NCBI GenBank assembly: GCA_004134985.1
Contig: REGQ01000010.1
Location: 124,001 to 188,000, forward strand
Origin: Paenibacillaceae bacterium
Lineage (GTDB): Bacteria; Bacillota; Bacilli; Paenibacillales; Paenibacillaceae
Direction: 5' to 3'
Length of the DNA: 64,000 bases
Both the position numbers and the translations under genes were made by a program. Below are positions 17,362 through 28,900 of the stretch, piece by piece; the first letter of the stretch is position 1; every line of letters begins with the position of its first letter. The notes beneath the pieces are model-generated. The model made no database searches, had not been told where the DNA came from, and worked only from the letters and a program-made list of their open reading frames with translations.

Positions 17362-17523
17362 CGCCCTGTCCTCCTTGTCTGCCAACTGTTTGTGGCGGGT
17401 ACCCATGCGGCGATACGGTATATCGTATCGTTCACTTCGATCGTCTTCTGCGAACAGGACAATCTCTCCCTAATAATAGAAGGAAGCGGCAAGCGAAATT
17501 TCCCGCCGCCGCCGCTTATCCAA

Positions 17524-19062
17524 TTATTTTCGTACAGTCGAATACCATTCATTAACTTCTGCAAGGCTTGCTTCAGCACCTGCAGCCAGATACTTTGATT
17601 GGAATTCCGCCAAACCGTCGATAGACTCCACGCCCGCGATCAGCTTGACCGTATAATCGCCAACCATCGTCTCAAGCTGCTGGTTGCTCTTCGCATATTT
17701 TTGCATATACGGCGCGAGGCCAAGTACGTTGGTTTTCTTCGCTTCTTCCGCTTGTTTGTTGTTTAGGAAGTCGAACGCTTCGAACATGATCGGGTTTTTA
17801 CGAACGCGCGCCTGCCAGTATTGCGGATAGTTCTCTTCGTCAGTACCGGCCATGAAGTTGTTCGCGAGATTGCGCTCGTCGGTAAAGATCGGTTGAATCG
17901 GCTCATAAGTGCCGTCTACCTCATTATAATGCGTGCCTTCCAAGCCGATTGCCAAGTTTTTGAACGTCTCCGGCTCAAGACTCGCATTGATCCACTTGAT
18001 CGCATCTTCCGGATGTTTCGAAGATTTAGGAATAAACGTCAATCGGTCAAAACCAGCGTTCGCAGCGAATCCCGCTTCTCCCGATGGTCCCTTCAGCGCG
18101 GGTATGAACGCGAACTTTGCTTCCGGATAATTTTTCGTCAGTGCGTCTGCAATGCCCGGGATATCTGCCCAGTGGACGACGATCGCGCCAGCCGTGCCGC
18201 TTGCGAACTTTTCCTTGGACGTTGCGTCTTTGTTGGCCACAAATTCACGGTCAATCAGACCTTGTTTGTACAGGTTACCCACGTAAGCCGCATAATCCTT
18301 GTAAGCCGGATCGAGCACGCGCGGCACAAGTTGGCCGTCTACGTCGTTCCATACGTTCGGTATGCCGAACGCACCCAAGAGATTGTCAATCATCGACTGA
18401 TCGCCTCTGATCGTCATCGGAATGTTGCGTTCCCCGTTCGCGCCCGGATCCTTTTCCTTGAACTGTGTAAGTACATCAACCAATTCTTCCGTCGTTTCCG
18501 GCATTTGCAGTTCCAGCTTATCGAGCCAGTCCGTGCGGATCAGGATGGAACTGTTGATTTCATACGTCACGGTTGTAGGAATGGCGTATAACTTGCCGTC
18601 TACTTTCAGCGCTTCAATCGACTCAGGCTTCAGCGCCGCTTTGATATTCGGACCGAACGCTTCGATGAGCGGCATCAAATCCACAAGCGCACCCTTTTGA
18701 GCATAATCGGAATATAAGGCCATGTCACTGTATGCGGTGACCAAATCGTAGGCTTCCCCGGACGACAGAATCAGGTTCAGCTTCTCCGCCCACTTGTCCT
18801 GGGGCATCATGTCGTATTGCACTTTATAACCGGTCTTCTCCTCCAGCAGCTTAGCTACCGGATACGTGTTGTAATCTTCGTTCGCCCAGACATTCAGCCG
18901 CTTGAGGCTCGGCTTCTGTTCATCCGGTTTCGCGGCAGCTCCGTTGCCCGCGTTCAAACCTGAATTGCTGCTCTTGCCGCTATTTCCCGAACACGCAGCC
19001 ACTGCCGTCACCATAAGGGTGGCCATGATAATGACCGTAATGAATTTGAAAGCTTTTTTCAT
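17524..19062 (-). CDS. Sugar ABC transporter solute-binding lipoprotein (family 1, LplA/LipO-like)
   Basis: The 512-residue protein has a signal peptide with lipobox VAAC and lipidated Cys24, then a low-complexity Ser/Gly/Asn linker. The body has the family-1 binding fold with LNVWANEDYNTYPVAKLLEE near the start and the hinge motif AVKWI-like DAIKWINASLEPE late. It should capture an oligosaccharide outside the membrane and hand it to the two permeases encoded just upstream. GGAGGG lies before the ATG. A 143-bp gap separates it from the permease gene. No ATPase is encoded, which is normal for this class as a shared MsmX-type ATPase usually serves. Confidence 0.93.
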   Translation of the reverse strand: MKKAFKFITVIIMATLMVTAVAACSGNSGKSSNSGLNAGNGAAAKPDEQKPSLKRLNVWANEDYNTYPVAKLLEEKTGYKVQYDMMPQDKWAEKLNLILSSGEAYDLVTAYSDMALYSDYAQKGALVDLMPLIEAFGPNIKAALKPESIEALKVDGKLYAIPTTVTYEINSSILIRTDWLDKLELQMPETTEELVDVLTQFKEKDPGANGERNIPMTIRGDQSMIDNLLGAFGIPNVWNDVDGQLVPRVLDPAYKDYAAYVGNLYKQGLIDREFVANKDATSKEKFASGTAGAIVVHWADIPGIADALTKNYPEAKFAFIPALKGPSGEAGFAANAGFDRLTFIPKSSKHPEDAIKWINASLEPETFKNLAIGLEGTHYNEVDGTYEPIQPIFTDERNLANNFMAGTDEENYPQYWQARVRKNPIMFEAFDFLNNKQAEEAKKTNVLGLAPYMQKYAKSNQQLETMVGDYTVKLIAGVESIDGLAEFQSKYLAAGAEASLAEVNEWYSTVRK

Positions 19063-19205
19063 AGTGAGACCCTCCTGAATATATTGTAATCTATATCATT
19101 AATTTTCCGAAAACCCCTTATGAAGAAGCGGATTCCACCACCGGTACCTGGGGCTATGCATCGTTAACGAAGATAACGGAAAAGTTAATGCGAATGCCGT
19201 CGTAT

Positions 19206-20081
19206 TCACCCTTTGACAGAGCCGATAAGCACCCCTTTAATGAAGTACTTCTGCAAGAAAGGATACACCAGCAGGATCGGAATAGTAGATGCGATGACCG
19301 TCGCAGCCCGAACGCCTTCCGCCGGAAGGTTCATCAGATCGTCAGCGCTCTTGTCCAAGGTGGAGGATGTGTCTGCGTTCATAACAATATCCTGCAAGTA
19401 CAATTGAAGCGGCTTCAGCGACGTGCTGTTGATGTAGAGCATCGGGTTAAAATAATCGTTCCAATAATAAACCGCGTAGAACAACCCGATCGTCGCGAGC
19501 ACGGGGCCGCTGAGGGGAAGAATGATCCGGAAGAGGATCGTGAGATTGCGAGCCCCTTCGATCTTTGCGGATTCCTCCAAACTTGCCGGCAAGTTTTCGA
19601 AATAGCTTTTGATCACCAGCAGGTTGAACACGCTGATCAAGGCCGGCAAGATAAGCGACCCCAAATGGTTGATTAGGCCAAGCTCACGGATGAGCAGATA
19701 ATTGGGGATAATACCGCCGCTGAACATCATCGTGAAGATAAACAGGACGATCAGGATGCCCATGCCGGGAAGCTCACGCTTCGAAAGCGGGTATGCCGTA
19801 AGCGCCGTGACGAGCAGGGACGCCAGCGTTCCGACAACGGTAATGAACACCGATATCCAAAACGAGTGAAGAAACTGGCTGTTCGTAATGACGAATTTCA
19901 TCGTGTCGAGTTGAAAACCGACTGGGAAAATCCCAACCTTGCCTGAAATGATAGCCCACTCTTCGCTTATCGACTTGGACAGGACATTCGCGAAAGGAAG
20001 CAGCGTGATAAGTCCCATGAGCGTCAAGATGATGTAGATCGTTCCGTCTAATGTGTAATCCTTGATGGTTTTTCTATGCAT
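19206..20081 (-). CDS. Sugar ABC permease (LplC/YtcP type)
   Basis: The 291-residue protein has six predicted membrane helices and the inner-membrane permease signature in ESAKIEGARNLTILFRIILP (EAA loop). It ends with KYFIKGVLIGSVKG, the usual end of this family. I chose the ATG at 20081, six bases after an AAGGGGGGG ribosome site; the ATG at 20087 abuts that site. It is separated by 14 bp from the partner permease and pairs with it to form the channel. Confidence 0.93.
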   Translation of the reverse strand: MHRKTIKDYTLDGTIYIILTLMGLITLLPFANVLSKSISEEWAIISGKVGIFPVGFQLDTMKFVITNSQFLHSFWISVFITVVGTLASLLVTALTAYPLSKRELPGMGILIVLFIFTMMFSGGIIPNYLLIRELGLINHLGSLILPALISVFNLLVIKSYFENLPASLEESAKIEGARNLTILFRIILPLSGPVLATIGLFYAVYYWNDYFNPMLYINSTSLKPLQLYLQDIVMNADTSSTLDKSADDLMNLPAEGVRAATVIASTIPILLVYPFLQKYFIKGVLIGSVKG

Positions 20082-20095
20082 GGCCATCCCCCCCC

Positions 20096-21052
20096 TTACC
20101 AAATGCTGCGATTCAAAAACTTGCGGCTAAGCATGTTCCCGACGACAATCAGCAGAAATCCGACCGCGGAGTTGAACAGGCCAACCGCCGTGCTGAAGCT
20201 GTAATCCTGCTGCCCGAGACCCATGCGGTATACGAACGTGCCGATGACATCGCCGCTCTTGTAAACGAGCGGGTTATACATCGTCAAAATTTGCTCCGTG
20301 CCGGCTTCAAGCAGATTGCCGATCCGAAGGATAAACATCAGAACGATCGTCGGCAGCATGCCCGGGAGCGAGATCGACCACATCTGTCGGATGCGTCCCG
20401 CCCCGTCGATGGCGGCGGCTTCGTACTGCTCCTGCTCGATGCCCGCGATGGCTGCGATGAATACAATTGCGTTCCATCCGATCTCCTTCCAACCGGCAGT
20501 GAACACGACCAGTCCACGGAACAAGTTATTGTCCGTAAAGAATGACACCGGTTGGCCGCCCAGCGACCGGATGATGTCATTCACGATGCCGCCCGTCGGC
20601 GACAAGATGTTAATGAATAATCCCGAGATAATAACCCAAGATAGGAAGTGCGGCAAATAAATGATCGTTTGGATCGTTCGCTTGAAGAACATGCGCCTCA
20701 CTTCGTTGAGCATCAATGCGATAACGATCGGAATCGGGAACAGAATCGTAATCTTGTACACACTGATGAGCAGCGTATTGATCAGCACCTGCAGAAATTC
20801 GTCCGAACGGAGCAACTTCTTGAACTGTGCCGTCCCTACCCACTCACTGCCTGATATGCCACCAAAGATGTTGAAATCCTGGAACGCAATTACGATGCCG
20901 TACATCGGCGTATATTTGAACAAAAACAAGAAAATAATGCCTGGGATCAGCAGCAAATACATATCCAGGTTGCCACGGATCAATCTCCAGCGCCGCCCTT
21001 CGGCTCCGCGGCGGGCCCCTTCTCCTCCGTTTCGTCCACTCACGTTCTCCAC
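20096..21052 (-). CDS. Sugar ABC permease (LplB/YteP type)
   Basis: The product is about 318 residues with six membrane helices. It has the opening LDMYLLLIPGIIFLFLFKYTPMYG type helix and the EAA loop YEAAAIDGAGRIRQMWSISL. It is the first gene of the five-gene minus-strand operon permease-permease-lipoprotein-regulator-kinase. The start is uncertain: the GTG at 21052 has a weak ribosome site, and the GTG at 21043 follows GGTGGAG closely. The Arg/Glu-rich N-terminus (about 25 residues) is cytoplasmic. Substrate probably a plant or host oligosaccharide by analogy with the Lpl/Yte group; not shown by sequence. Confidence 0.92.
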   Translation of the reverse strand: MENVSGRNGGEGARRGAEGRRWRLIRGNLDMYLLLIPGIIFLFLFKYTPMYGIVIAFQDFNIFGGISGSEWVGTAQFKKLLRSDEFLQVLINTLLISVYKITILFPIPIVIALMLNEVRRMFFKRTIQTIIYLPHFLSWVIISGLFINILSPTGGIVNDIIRSLGGQPVSFFTDNNLFRGLVVFTAGWKEIGWNAIVFIAAIAGIEQEQYEAAAIDGAGRIRQMWSISLPGMLPTIVLMFILRIGNLLEAGTEQILTMYNPLVYKSGDVIGTFVYRMGLGQQDYSFSTAVGLFNSAVGFLLIVVGNMLSRKFLNRSIW

Positions 21053-21207
21053 CTACTTTTCTCTGTCTTGACTCCATTGTAGGGGAGACATTCTAGCTTG
21101 AGTAGCAGACAATCCTTTCATTTCTGGTCATATTCCACAAACTTTTGTGCAGATGTCGATGGTCCCCACCGTTGAACAACCTTGTACCCCCTCATTGGCG
21201 AATACTT

Positions 21208-21423
21208 AACCGCCTTGCTGGAGATGTGATCGTTAATTATTCATTCGATCAGCCATTAAAGTACGGTGATCGGTTAGTGTTTGGCGATATGGCGATCTAC
21301 ATGGTGAAAACCAACACATTCAATGACATGCCACTGCCAGCCATTGCCGTTCAAGGTAAAGAAGGCGATTGCCGCGTCGTGCGCGAATTTGGCTATCAAG
21401 ATTTTAAGACACGGCTAGCGTAG
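21208..21423 (+). pseudogene. C-terminal relic of carboxynorspermidine decarboxylase (nspC-like)
   Basis: About 70 codons read AGDVIVNYSFDQPLKYGDRL, VFGDMAIYMVKTNTFNDM and VVREFGYQDFKTRLA before a stop. This is the end of the PLP-dependent carboxynorspermidine decarboxylase family (CLAGDVIGDY, GDRLVFEDMAHY and the FGYEDF terminus). The catalytic Cys of CLAGD is replaced (NRLAGD) and everything upstream, including the PLP-lysine domain, is missing. It is therefore a dead gene end left between the ABC operon and the lipoprotein gene. Confidence 0.75.
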
Positions 21424-21507
21424 AAGATCCAGGGCGCGTAGAACTGTACTGAGCACAGAACAGCTGCTTAGGCTGGCACCAGTTGATGCTCTGTAGGCGA
21501 ACATGAC

Positions 21508-21538
21508 AAAAAAACCTTCATCCATCGCTGGACAAAGG
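21508..21538 (-). terminator. Intrinsic terminator of the lipoprotein gene
   Basis: On the minus strand CCTTTGTCC pairs with GGATGAAGG (9 bp including two G-U pairs) around AGCGAT, followed by seven T residues. Confidence 0.8.
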
Positions 21539-21555
21539 CTCTTTGCGCTAACATA

Positions 21556-22104
21556 TTATTTCTGTGTCAATGCCCTTATATCATCTGCAAAAGCTTGACT
21601 ATACTGCTTAAATAGTCCCGTTTCAAACACATAGCTCCCGTCATTGGCTTGAGGCGGATTTTCCTTGAGCTGCCTGTACAGGTTATCCGTTTCATTCGAC
21701 AGCTTGCTCCATACTTGCTTCACGCTATCATACTCCGCATCCAGTCCCTGAATATAGGCATCATACTCTGCCTTCTTCTCCATAGCCTGGCCAAGACGTT
21801 CAATTGTGAACTCCATATCCAACTGCTGTCCCGTGGAGTCCGTCCCCGATTTGGCATACCAGCCAATGTTAACAAATGCCTCATTCCAAACACTGGCAGT
21901 AATAAAGCTGTTGATTTGACGCAGTTGGGATTCCACAGTCGGTGGCTTATCTGTATCGGCAGCATCTTTCTGATCAGCAAGCGAACTAAAGAGCTCCTTT
22001 ATCTTTTCCTCATCTGTCTTCTCCTTGCTAGCGCAGCCGGAAGTCACCAGCATTAATGCAACGGCTACACTAATAAATAACCCCAATTTGTTACGAATCG
22101 ACAT
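21556..22104 (-). CDS. Small lipoprotein of unknown function
   Basis: The 182-residue product has a signal peptide with lipobox LVTSGC, so it should be lipidated at Cys24 and sit on the outer face of the membrane. The mature part is helical and charged with no recognised motif: an acidic KTDEEKIKELFSSL segment, then regions rich in Gln, Tyr and Glu. It is monocistronic with its own terminator. I do not recognise the family. Confidence 0.7.
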   Translation of the reverse strand: MSIRNKLGLFISVAVALMLVTSGCASKEKTDEEKIKELFSSLADQKDAADTDKPPTVESQLRQINSFITASVWNEAFVNIGWYAKSGTDSTGQQLDMEFTIERLGQAMEKKAEYDAYIQGLDAEYDSVKQVWSKLSNETDNLYRQLKENPPQANDGSYVFETGLFKQYSQAFADDIRALTQK

Positions 22105-22336
22105 TTCTAAACTCCCCTTTTATAATTATAAATTCACTTATATATCGGCTTACCTAGAATTATTTTGAATAGTTATCTTCTATTTCTCATAATTTTATAA
22201 ATTTGATCCAGATGGGAATAATTGTTGAAAGCCTAAAGATCATTTGTGTAATTTAGGCGCAAAGCCAAAACCAGATCTCGACGAGATGCGGATGTGCTGC
22301 TGCGGGCTTGTAGGAGGCAAGCACTCAATGTTCAGG
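22105..22336. other. Intergenic region upstream of the lipoprotein gene
   Basis: AT-rich sequence that should carry the lipoprotein promoter. I see no gene here. The stretch continues into the palindromic repeat at 22337. Confidence 0.4.
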
Positions 22337-22481
22337 TAAAGTTGAAATTGTTGTATTTCTTACAGCAATTTTGTCTGAAAATTGATATTATGCCAAAAAT
22401 ATTGTATAAAGCACAACAATTCTAGCAAAATAACAAATTATGAGTTGAATTCTTGCAGAAAATACAACAATTCCAACTTAC
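22337..22481. repeat. Short imperfect palindromic element (about 145 bp)
   Basis: The left end GGTAAAGTTGAAATTGTTGT and the right end, reverse complemented, GGTAAGTTGGAATTGTTGTA match over roughly 25 bases with two differences. An internal CACAACAATTC echoes the same core. It looks like a minimal MITE or a long imperfect hairpin. No clear target duplication was found. Confidence 0.55.
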
Positions 22482-22508
22482 CCTCCATTCCTTGCTATAT
22501 GTATCATT

Positions 22509-22646
22509 TTAAAGAAGTAAGCTATCTTCGCTGTTTACAGCTGCAACGTTATTGCTTACATTTAGTTTTAATAGAATTAGTTTATTACCTCCTGCAGTAG
22601 TTGCTACGCCTATTCCACCGATCCCTCTTCCCCGCCGCGCGTACAT
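22509..22646 (-). CDS. Small 45-residue protein, Gly/Arg-rich N-terminus
   Basis: An ATG at 22646 follows the near-ideal ribosome site AAGGAGGAATTG with 5-base spacing. The frame runs 45 codons: a start MYARRGRGIGGIGVATTAGG, then a hydrophobic/Asn-rich part containing NKLILLKLNVSNNVAAV, ending in EDSLLL. The RGRGIGG start resembles small sporulation or coat peptides of Bacillales, but I do not recognise a family. It is expressed separately from the large SLH gene upstream, whose terminator lies at 22776-22803. Confidence 0.55.
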   Translation of the reverse strand: MYARRGRGIGGIGVATTAGGNKLILLKLNVSNNVAAVNSEDSLLL

Positions 22647-22775
22647 CAATTCCTCCTTCCAACCAGATTTGAAGGGCCAGGGACTCGCGCTTGCTGGCAG
22701 GTGCAGGGTTGTGCGATATGCAGTATCTTTTAAATAAATGCAGTCTGAATCGCATGTTCATCCTGCAAAACGGGA

Positions 22776-22803
22776 AGAAACCCGACCTCATGAGGCCGGG
22801 CTT
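22776..22803 (-). terminator. Terminator-like palindrome after the giant SLH gene
   Basis: On the minus strand, AGCCCGGCCTCATGAGGTCGGGTTTCTT: a 10-bp stem with one G-U-compatible mismatch, then a short T-rich tail. It is about 200 bases downstream of the SLH gene stop at 23000. Confidence 0.6.
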
Positions 22804-22819
22804 ATCCATGGTACATATT

Positions 22820-22862
22820 ATGGCGGCGAACCGTGGAGAGACAAGTCCACAGTTCGCTGCCA
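22820..22862. repeat. 16-bp-arm hairpin of the GGCGAACCG family (copy 1)
   Basis: GGCGGCGAACCGTGGA and TCCACAGTTCGCTGCC form a 16-bp stem (two G-U-compatible differences) around GAGACAAG. Two relatives occur at 46489 and 52779. All three lie between a minus-strand gene end and its terminator. Confidence 0.6.
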
Positions 22863-22999
22863 TTTGTTGCTCACACCGTAATGCTTTTTAACACCTGCTC
22901 TTGCTACACTTGTCTGCTATACGACTTGCTCCAATAGAACACCGTCAGCTTCTCGGGATCGTATTGCTTGTCGCATGGATCATTCGTTTTTATCCGTAC

Positions 23000-25900
23000 T
23001 TATTTCACTTCTTGACTCTCGATGTAGCGGTGCGCTCTCATGGCAACAACGACCGCCATCTCTCTGGTTGCTGTCCCCTTCGGATTAAAGCGGTTAGCGT
23101 AACCCGCCATAATGTTTAGCGCTGTGAGGTCCGCAACATGTCCCTGTGCCCAAGACGCAATCTGCGCACGGTCTTGATAGACAATGCTTGATTGAACCGG
23201 CTCACGATTCAACACCCTTGCCATCATGACCGCCATTTCTTCTCTTGTAATCGTGGCATTCGGCAAAAATTGATCCTTATATCCTTTGACAATTCCCGCT
23301 GCATATGCGGTATTGACGTATGAATAGAACCAATCCGTCGTCTTGATATCACCGAAAGGAGCAGCTGCCTTACTTTCAGCTTTTATGCTGAACACTTCCA
23401 CCAGCAACTTGGCAAATTCAGCTCTAGTGATCTCATTTTTCGGATTCACTTTGCCGTTAGACCCTTTAACAAACCCTTTCTCTGTTGCCTCAAGAATAAG
23501 ATCATACGCCCAGGAAGAGACGTCTTTGCTATCTTTATAGAAGTCTGCCAAAGACTTTTCGGGCTTGTCTGTATTTGGCGAGCCTTTGCCGTCACCTTGA
23601 CCAGGTTTTCCTTCCGTACCCGAGTTTCCTTGTCCGTTGCCTTGATCAGGTTTTCCTCCCGTATCCGGATTTCCTTGTCCTCCACCTTCATCAGGTTGGT
23701 CAGGCTTTTCTCCTGTACCCGGGTTCTCTTCCCAATTCGAAGGATCTTGGCCCAGATCGATGCCAAGATTGGTCGTATAACGCCATTGGACATTATCTCC
23801 CTGTTTGAGCTTATATTGACTTGCTCCGTAATTAGGGTAGTTGCCATTGACGTTATACATCCAACCGCTGCCGCTGCCATGATCAAACTCGCCATCACCT
23901 GCAATAGACTCGATATAGACGCTATTGTATTTACTTGAGAAAGAGTGTTGATAAGCAATATTGTGTTTATCCAACTCTCTTCTGATCACATCCCAGACCG
24001 ATTCGCCTGGTGTAAATTCAACCGTTGTTGACGGCAGGACATATCCTTTATTGATCGTTAATTTATCAACCGACAATTGAATCGTTGCTTTTTCAGGGTT
24101 TGGCCCGGAACCGCCGTCGCCCGGCAGCGTACCACCGCCGTTATCATTCTTGTCCTTAAGCGAATAGGCGACAAAGTCCGTGAAGTGATTCGTTTTAACA
24201 ATAAGATCATTCCCGTCTTCATACGCATACTCAGGCTTGCCGCTTGCTAATCCTTCCTGGTTGCTCGCAAACTTTTGAATCGAGGCAAGCTGGCCATTTT
24301 GGATAAATGCAGCTTCTTTGCCTTTCATCCCCTTGAAGACAATTGCAACAAATCCATCTGTAAAATGAACCGATTCGTCTCCGCCAATTGTGAAAAATTC
24401 ATGGACTGCATCGACTTGCTTATTCGCATTCAGCAGACCGTTCAGGCTCGTTTTAAGCGCCTCATCATTTTTATTTTTGGACGTGATCAGTTCAAGTATT
24501 TGATTTGATTCGCCATCCAATGTTATTCCGTGAGGGAATGCGACATTGATGCCGCCTCTTACGATAGACAGCTGCGGCAGCGCCACATTGGCGGGCAGAC
24601 TGATGAATGTTTTCGATTGCGCATGATCGGGCAGTTCAATGGCTATTTGCTTATCTAGATCCGATTGTTCTACGAGTATCGTGTAGAGTTTGCCGTTATT
24701 AGGAATAACGATCGGCTGATCATTGTCGGGCAATTCAACTGTCTCGCTTGGCCCCTTCTCCTCAATCGAAACATCTGTCATATCATACAGACTGGTTTCT
24801 CCATTCAAGTAACGGGCATAAGCAACTAGAGCATAAGTGGCTTGATCTGTAGCCATCCCATTTACGTTGCCGCCTTTAGGATGGACAAACCCGCCTGTCG
24901 GAGCCCCGTAAGTCAGCAAATTTTCGACGGCGGAATGTCCGTTCTTGTTAAACCGCTCATCCGTATGCGGGTCAATACCCAGACTGGTTAGCGCCACGAT
25001 TACCTGGGCAACACTTTGGACATTCTCAGAACCCCAGCTCGTGTAACCTCCAAATTGGTTCTGGGCCGAAGAAAGCCAAAGGACCCCACGATCGACTGCA
25101 GCTGTGACCTCTTCCTTCTTATTGTAATAAGGGGCCAAAGCTTGAATCGCCATGGCGGTTATATCCGGATCTGCCGCTCCAGACAAGGACCACCCGCCGC
25201 CGGCAACTTCTTTGTTCACAATATAGTCAAGGAGTTTGTTGCGCGTCGTTTGATTCCCAATCCCATGCTGTACCGGGATACCATATTGATGGCTATCGAG
25301 TGCGATCAGCGCAAATATTGGTCCGTTAATCCCCTGCTTGGTGACGTAATCAAAGTCTGCTAACGCGGCACTGATATCATATCCTGCTACATCGTAAATG
25401 TTTTTACCAATTGCCGTAAGCGCTAAGATAAGCCTTGAATGCTCCGTACCTTTCGACCGATCCAGCTTTCCTTGCGACATAAAGCGTTCAACAACTTTAC
25501 CAACCACATTGCTGTAATACGTAGCGAAATAACCTTCCGGTACCTCATAATTGGCGCGCGCAAGCGAAAGAATGCTCCATTCCCCGCCAATCGTATCGAA
25601 CGTAGGATTGCTTACGGTTTTAACCATATAAGCTAAATGCTTATCTAAATGTTCGTTTACGTTTATGGCATTTTTCTTCAAACCCCGTTTTTTGGCACTG
25701 TCAAACGAATCATGTGATTGGTCTAGTGCCAGTACTTTAGCGTCAACTTCGTCTTGGCCGGCATTTTCGTCAGCTATTAAAGCTTGTGCCGATTCAATAA
25801 GCTGTGCATATTGACGGTATACGTCTTCTGTCACCCAATATTCGCTTTGGAGAAGATCCGCTCCGTCTGTACTTATGGAGACCGATGTCAGTTGTGCCTT

Positions 25901-28900
25901 GGCATCATCAACAGCAAGCTGAAGAGAAGCCTTATCCACCGCCTTAACAATTACGATCTCGGGAAAAATACTGTAGTATCCTTCTCTACCCAATGCCGTG
26001 AAATTAGGGTTTGCCCCTACTAACGGATCAATATTCCGATGATCTCCAATCGGACTGCCGAAAAAACCCAATTTAATGTGTCCGTCATAAAGGCTATAGC
26101 CCCCTTTCAGATTCTGTGGAATCTGAAATTCCAGACTATTGGCCTGCGTAGTAATGTTGTATTGTCTTACAAGACCAGCGAGCAGTGTCCGTTCATGTCC
26201 CGCCAAAAAATTGATTTGCGCATTAAAATTGTAAATACCTGCTAACTTATTAGCTGGGAATGATAACCCATTAAATACAACTTTAACGCGATCTCCGGGA
26301 CCAGCTTCTTCTTGTGGACGAGTCATATTTTCGATGGTAACAGTCAGTGGCCTTGCCGTCATGACCTGGTATTCGGCCAGCCCGTCTCTTTCGACCTTGA
26401 CAATGTTTCTGCCTTCCGTCAGCAGCACGCTGAAGGATCCATCTTGATGGGAAATCACATTTTCCGCGGAAAACGTGCCGTCTTCATAAGATACCGTTCC
26501 CAAGGCATGATTAATTGTAGGACGGAGAACACTTACTTCGCTTCTGACGGAAGGAGTAAACGTATAGGTAGCTCCAGGCTCCGTATCCATGAAGTAGACA
26601 CTATCAATATCTGCATCGAATGCGCCGTTTTGAAGGTTCATTATATCATTGCCCGTCTTGCCTTCATTGGCCTTCTGATTGCGTACCTTGTTGCTCTCAA
26701 TGCCTGTAGAAATACCCGTTTCGCCTTGGCCCACTGTGACAACAAACAAGCCTACATTTTCTGGCCAAATGGCACTGAATGCATCGGCTGTGTCTTTAAT
26801 ATAAGTCGACCCGTTTACCTTTAGAGCATCGTAAGTTACTTTAACAATCGCTGTTCCATTCTTATTGGCACGGATCGTTGAATAGCTGCCAGGCTCGCCT
26901 TCAGCAATCTCAATGACATCTTGACCCGTGATGATCTCATAATGAAAATCAGGTTCAAAGAAATAATTGCTGATGCCTTCAATTAAAGCCTGCCAGCTTC
27001 GCAAGCTTAATAACTTAAACTCATCGCCAGGCTCCGACAGCTTCAAGTGATTTTGTTCGTTGATATTGAGATAAATATTCCCTTCCAAGTAGGTCCCACG
27101 ATTTAAAATTGCCTGAGGGGATAGAACATTCAATTGTTCCTCTGTAATCTTCATCGAAGCATTCGCTTCATTTGCTCTGAATGTGCCTGTGTTTGTTAGC
27201 TTGCCTTCTTGACTTACCCGATAGTTATATTCCTGATTATTCGCTAGTTTGTAGCGATATACTTTTTTACCGTCCTGAATCGTCGATTCTGCAGGCTCGA
27301 CTTTTTCAAAAGTGATAAAATGCTTTATTTTCCGGCCAACGGTTAGTGTTGCTTGCTCAGGCACGGTAAAAGTTATCGCGCGCGCTAATGGAAGCGCCCC
27401 AGAAACAGATTGTGCTGAAGTGGACATCGTAACTGTAACGCTGTTGCTTAATGCAATATAACCCTCAACATCACGTGCTGTGCTTGGCTCAAAAGAATAA
27501 AAATACGTATTCCCTGCAAACACGAGGACAGGGTATTCTCCCGCGGCCGTCTTCGTCCCCAAAGTGAGCGATGTATCGCTTGGACTATTCTGACCAACCT
27601 TTACCGTATAATCTTCATCCGCGTTCCACCCTGTGTTACTGGCTTTAAGGTTCAATTGGCGGAATTCAAATCGTTGATTCGGCTCCGTCGTTACCGCCAG
27701 CTTCCCTCCGCCAATGCTATTTCCGCTAGCGTCCATCCCTCTGTAGCGATAGTCTCCTGCGGGCAAAGAAGCCGTATATACTTTATAAGTGCCCTCTTCA
27801 CCCTCACCTATGCTCATGAGCTGATCTTGAGAATTATAGAGCTCTAACGCAGCGGTTGTAGGCGCAACCGTAAACGTAATATTAAATTCGGGCTGAGTCT
27901 CCTCTTCCCATAAACCTGGCTTTTTGGCTTCATTGAAGACCGCTTCTGCTTGATTGAGCGCTAATACCTTGGCGTCCACCGCTTCTTGCGTCGCATTCAA
28001 ATCGGCAACTAGCTGCTGAGCCGAGACGATGACTTCGACCAATGCATCAAACTCTGTTTGGACAACCCAGTAATCCGTTGTGCTGACATCCGATCCGTCT
28101 ACGCTAACCTTCACAGATGCTTTGGTTAACTCTGCGTCTTGAATGGCGGCTTCCAATTCAGCCGTATTCAGTTCATTGCTCTCATTTAATGCTTCAATCA
28201 ACTCTTTTAAAGCATTGTCAACAACCAATTGACTGCTCTCGATATTCGTGAGGACATCATAAGCGTTGTCGTACGCTGAACGAACAGCATCCTCTGCAAG
28301 AATTTCTGTTTTATCTGTGCGACTGTTAATCTCTGCTACTTTTTTGGTTAATGCATCTTTGTTGGCAGGATCATAAAATGCATTATAGCCTCCCAAATCT
28401 CCCCCGTATCCGTAAACGGTGTATTGCCAGCGAATAACATCGCCGCTTTTAATAGAGGCAACCGAAGCTCCGACGTCCGGGAAAGTGTGATTCACTGCGA
28501 ACATCCATCCCGATTGGTCAGTGTAATCAAATTGGCCTAACCAATCCGCGTCCGCCCGATCTCCAATCTGATCTTCTCCAATGGCTTGCAAGATATAGGA
28601 AGGAGGATTAACGGCTCCGGCTCCAGGATCGTAGATTTTGGATAAATAGAAGCCGCTATCAACACTACCGCTATTCTCATAGCCCCCTTCTCCCAAAAGC
28701 TCTGTAATAACTGCTGCCGCGTTGTCTCCTTCATGAAGGGGAACACGAATTGGCTCAACGATGTAGCCTTGTCCCAAGGTGAACTTCTCAACAGATATTG
28801 TCACATATCCCTCTACATCCTTAGCATCTGACACGACCGCCGCTGCCATCACAGCTGTGGGGCTGAATAATGAAAAAATCATCAGCAATGTCAAGCTTAG

